A stretch of DNA of 64,000 nt, taken from the NCBI GenBank assembly GCA_903813345.2, contig CAIIXF020000001.1, forward strand, positions 59,909,885-59,973,884, written 5' to 3'. Source of the stretch: Owenia fusiformis (Eukaryota > Annelida > Polychaeta > Sabellida > Oweniidae). Under the pieces are notes generated by a model. The model made no database searches. It was not told the DNA's origin and worked only from the letters and a program-made list of their open reading frames with translations. Positions 61,083 through 64,000 of this stretch are shown here, piece by piece (positions within the stretch are counted from its first letter, which is position 1; every line of letters starts with the position of its first letter). A program made the translations under genes and the position numbers.

Positions 61083-64000
61083 CTTTTTTATTTTTTTATT
61101 TATTTCATTAAAACATGATAACATTTTTACATATTCGTGGTCGTGACACCTACATAGGTATATAATTGACCACATTTAAAATCATTATTCTAAAATTTTC
61201 AAGTGCTTGAAAGTTTAACACAACATGACACTGGGTGAACCATAATTTGTCTCATGAGTTAAAAACATTGGTAAAAAATAATGTACAATAAAGAGGATGG
61301 AATTACCTTACGTTTGCAGAACATCAAAATCAGTATTTTGAAAATGTGTCATCTTTAAAAAGACGTTTTCGTTTATAAATATTATTGGTAAGTTTAATAG
61401 TATTAGGAATTTTATTCCAGATAATTTCACCTTGTACTTTAAAACTGTATCTTAAATAATTGGTTTTGAATTTTGTTACATGAACTTGTTCATTCTGTCT
61501 AGTGTTGTGTTGATGAACACTATTGTTTTTTCCAAAGAAGTCAATAAAAATGTCACTTGGAAAAGAATCGGGTCTGTTAATACATTTGTAAGTTAGTTGT
61601 AGAATATTAAGGTCATATATGTCAGTAAATTTTAGAATTTTGAATTGTTTAAAGAATGGCCCGGTATGTTCTCTATTTCTGCTGTAAGTAATAATTCTTA
61701 AAAAACGTTTTTGTAGTTGAAATATTGAATTCGTTGCAGTTTTGCCTGCATTTCCACAAGCACATATACAGTATTGAATTTGAGAATATATAAGTGAATA
61801 GTAAATTGATAAAAGTGTTTTTGTATTTAGTTTATGTCTACTTTTAAATAGTATCCCGATAATTTTTGATATTTTAAGCGATATTTTTTTATATGTTCCT
61901 TCCAGTTTAAATCCTCATCAATAATTATCCCTAAGAAGTTGAATGATTGTACTCTCTCTACTAAATTATTTCTTATTTTGATCTCAATATTTTGTGGAAC
62001 TTTATGTTTGCAGGTTGTATATATCATAAAGGACGATTCTCGGTTTGGAGAACGAAGTTCATCAATCTAAGTGAGCATTATCCCTGCTTCGGACAAATTT
62101 GATATTTTTACATAATATAGATTTGAATGTCTTCTTTTGAATAGTCATAATTTAATTTGGGTAATATTTCTAGATTTTTCGCAAAAAAAATATTAGCGCA
62201 GTACACTGATGAACTTCTTTCCCCAAATAGAGACTTGTATTTTATTGAATCGGTCTAATTGAGTGTTATCCCTGCTTCAGACCAATTTGTTATTTTTACA
62301 TCTTGTAGATTTAAATGTCCTCTTTTGAATATTCATAGTTTAATTTGGGTAATATTTTTATATTTTTCATGAAAAAAATTATTAGCCCAGGAGACTGTTC
62401 TCCAAACCGAGAATCGTCCTTTTGTCTTCTGTACGTTTAGAGATAGCTTATTAGCGCAAAACCAATCATCAATTTTATACAGTTCACAATTTAATTTAGT
62501 TATCAGATTATTTATGTTCTTATCAGAATACAAGATGTTTGTATCATCTGCAAAAACTACATATTTTAACAAAGAACTTGAACATATAATGTCATTGATA
62601 TATATTATAAACAAAATAGGACCTAAGGTAGTGCCTTGTGGAACTCCACATGTGATTGATTGTTCCTGAGATTTAATATTATTATCACCATATACAGTAC
62701 ATGTACAGTAAATTGTTTTCGATTATTTAGATAACTTCTAAACCAATCATTAGCTTTTCCTCTAATACCATAAAAATTGAGTTTAGATAATAAAATGTCA
62801 TGATTAACAGTATCATAATGCTTTACTGAGGTCCAAGAATATGCCAATAGAGAACTGTTTATCATCTAATGCTTTACGCAAATTTTCTAAAAAAGAAAGT
62901 ATAGCCAAGTAAGTGGATCTATTTTTTCTAAAGCCAAATTGATTACGACACAAAAGTTTGAATTTTTCAAAAAAATCTGTAAGTCTATGAGCCATTACTT
63001 TTTCAATTATTTTTGAAAAAATAGATACTAAAGAAATAGGTCTATAGTTACTGAAGAATTGTTTTGTACCTTTTTTATATAATGAAATTACCTTGGCAAC
63101 TTTCAAATCATCTGGAAAGATGCCAGTTTTAAAAGATAGTTGAGTTAGGAATACAAGAGGTTTTGCAAGGATGGCACTACTATTTTTGATAACTATAGGC
63201 TTTATATCATCATTACCAGCAGATTTATCTTTCAAATTATCTAAAATTGATTTTATTTCATCAAAAGTGACATGTCGTAGATATAAACTTTGGCTTAAAG
63301 AATTAGACATTTTCTTCAAATAATGTTGAAATGTTTTATGAGAATTAGGTATGTTTTTAGCCAAATTATTTCCAACATTGACAAAATAATCATTAAAACC
63401 ATTAGCTATTTCTTTGGGATTAGTAAATGTTTTATTATTGTGTATAAATTTATCAGGTGATATTTGCAATTTCTTTCCTCTGTTTAATATTTCATTAATG
63501 TGTGTCCAGGTGTCTTTTATATTACCAGATGATTGTTCAAATTTATATCTGTAATGAAGTTTTTCTGCATGTCGAATAGTTTGCCTTAGAATGCGTTTAT
63601 ACTTTTTGTAAGATTCAAGCTTATCTTGTGTAGAGTGCTTTAAATAGTTAATGTAAAGTTTATTTTTAAATTTTATAGAGGTCAAAATTCCTTCTGTCAG
63701 CCAAGGTTTTTTATTGTTGTAGTAATATTTAATATATTTAGTAGTTACCGGGAAGCATTCATTATAGAGACTTTGAATTTTTTCGATAAAATATGCATAG
63801 CCTAAATTAACATCATCAAATTCATATAGCTGGGAAAAGTCAAGTTCAGAAAGGCGTGATTTAAAGGTAATATGATTTTTGTTTTTCATTTGGCGAAAAG
63901 AAATGCGTTTACTCACTACTTTTACTAGGTAAGTCAGTCGTTACATATATAGGAAAGTGGTCAGATATATCAGTTAAAATTATACCGGATTGACTGGCCT
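61083..64000 (-). pseudogene. Decayed LINE copy, runs off the right edge
   Basis: The minus strand carries reverse-transcriptase sequence related to the element at 48049-53950. 62813-63916 has FSNYRPISLVSIFSKIIEKV and FLDLSKAL before a frame break. It continues at 62623-62865 (YDTVNHDILLSKL) and 62333-62614 (VVFADDTNILYSDKN), and then at 61827-62027. The 3' end is an AT-rich tract at 61083-61110. A frameshift near 62815-62835, another near 62615 and an inserted 389-bp element (62031-62419) break it, so it cannot be active. It lies in the scramblase intron after the last exon seen. Confidence 0.88.
62031..62419. mobile_element. 389-bp TIR element nested in the LINE copy
   Basis: The termini are GGACGATTCTCGGTTTGGAG and its inverted partner ending CCGAGAATCGTCC, about 23 bp. 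Inside are two direct repeats of roughly 165 bp, each with TTATCCCTGCTTC(A/G)GAC and TAATTTGGGTAATATTT words. The insertion separates SLNVQKT from MIYTTCKHK in the LINE reading frame. No transposase is present. Confidence 0.85.

Overview
This is a metazoan nuclear window: AT-rich, with multi-exon genes that have GT-AG introns, long introns, and many non-LTR retrotransposons and short inverted-repeat elements. The repeat style suggests a lophotrochozoan, most likely a mollusc. Examples are tandem blocks rich in 'CAAAATGGCTGCC', terminal hairpins of the 'GTGGTGGGGACAT' type, and a mariner. The phylum is an inference; there is no species-level evidence.

Layout, left to right. (1) 1-2560 is repeat DNA. 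(2) The 5' exons of EIF2B2 (minus, 2986-6328) lie head-to-head with SEC61G (plus, 9656-11597, complete, 68 aa). Between them are a spliceable 53-codon upstream ORF and an inverted duplication (7105-7740) that carries a splice donor in each arm. (3) An intronless, disordered-looking protein with two RVxF motifs (plus, 14669-15832) converges on a three-exon coiled-coil gene (minus, 17191-18313). (4) Three tandem genes for secreted, cysteine-type methionine-R-sulfoxide reductases lie on the minus strand (19528-30373) with identical exon architecture. The first has a duplicated, apparently mutually exclusive third exon. (5) 30374-36091 is intergenic and holds a 1.26-kb TIR element with a 5-bp target duplication. 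(6) SCLY, selenocysteine lyase, is on the plus strand (36092-44807); 13 exons sum exactly to 440 codons plus stop. (7) A nearly intact two-ORF LINE (minus) covers 48049-53950. (8) Foldback elements follow, including one of 835 bp. (9) The 5' half of a phospholipid scramblase gene (plus, from 57960) ends at a decayed second LINE that runs off the right edge.

The most unusual signal is a recurring architecture: minisatellite arrays whose repeat unit contains an exon edge of the host gene. SCLY exon 5 is preceded by 36 extra copies of a 72-bp unit, each with a complete 3' splice site plus the first 48 nt of the exon. SCLY exon 6 is preceded by 11 copies of a 53-bp unit of the same kind. The SCLY terminal exon is followed by 13 copies of its own 3' end. 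The scramblase exon ending at 60626 is followed by four copies of its 3' end with the 5' splice site. Four independent exon-edge expansions in about 23 kb, three of them in one gene, raise questions about splice-site choice and about how the arrays arose.
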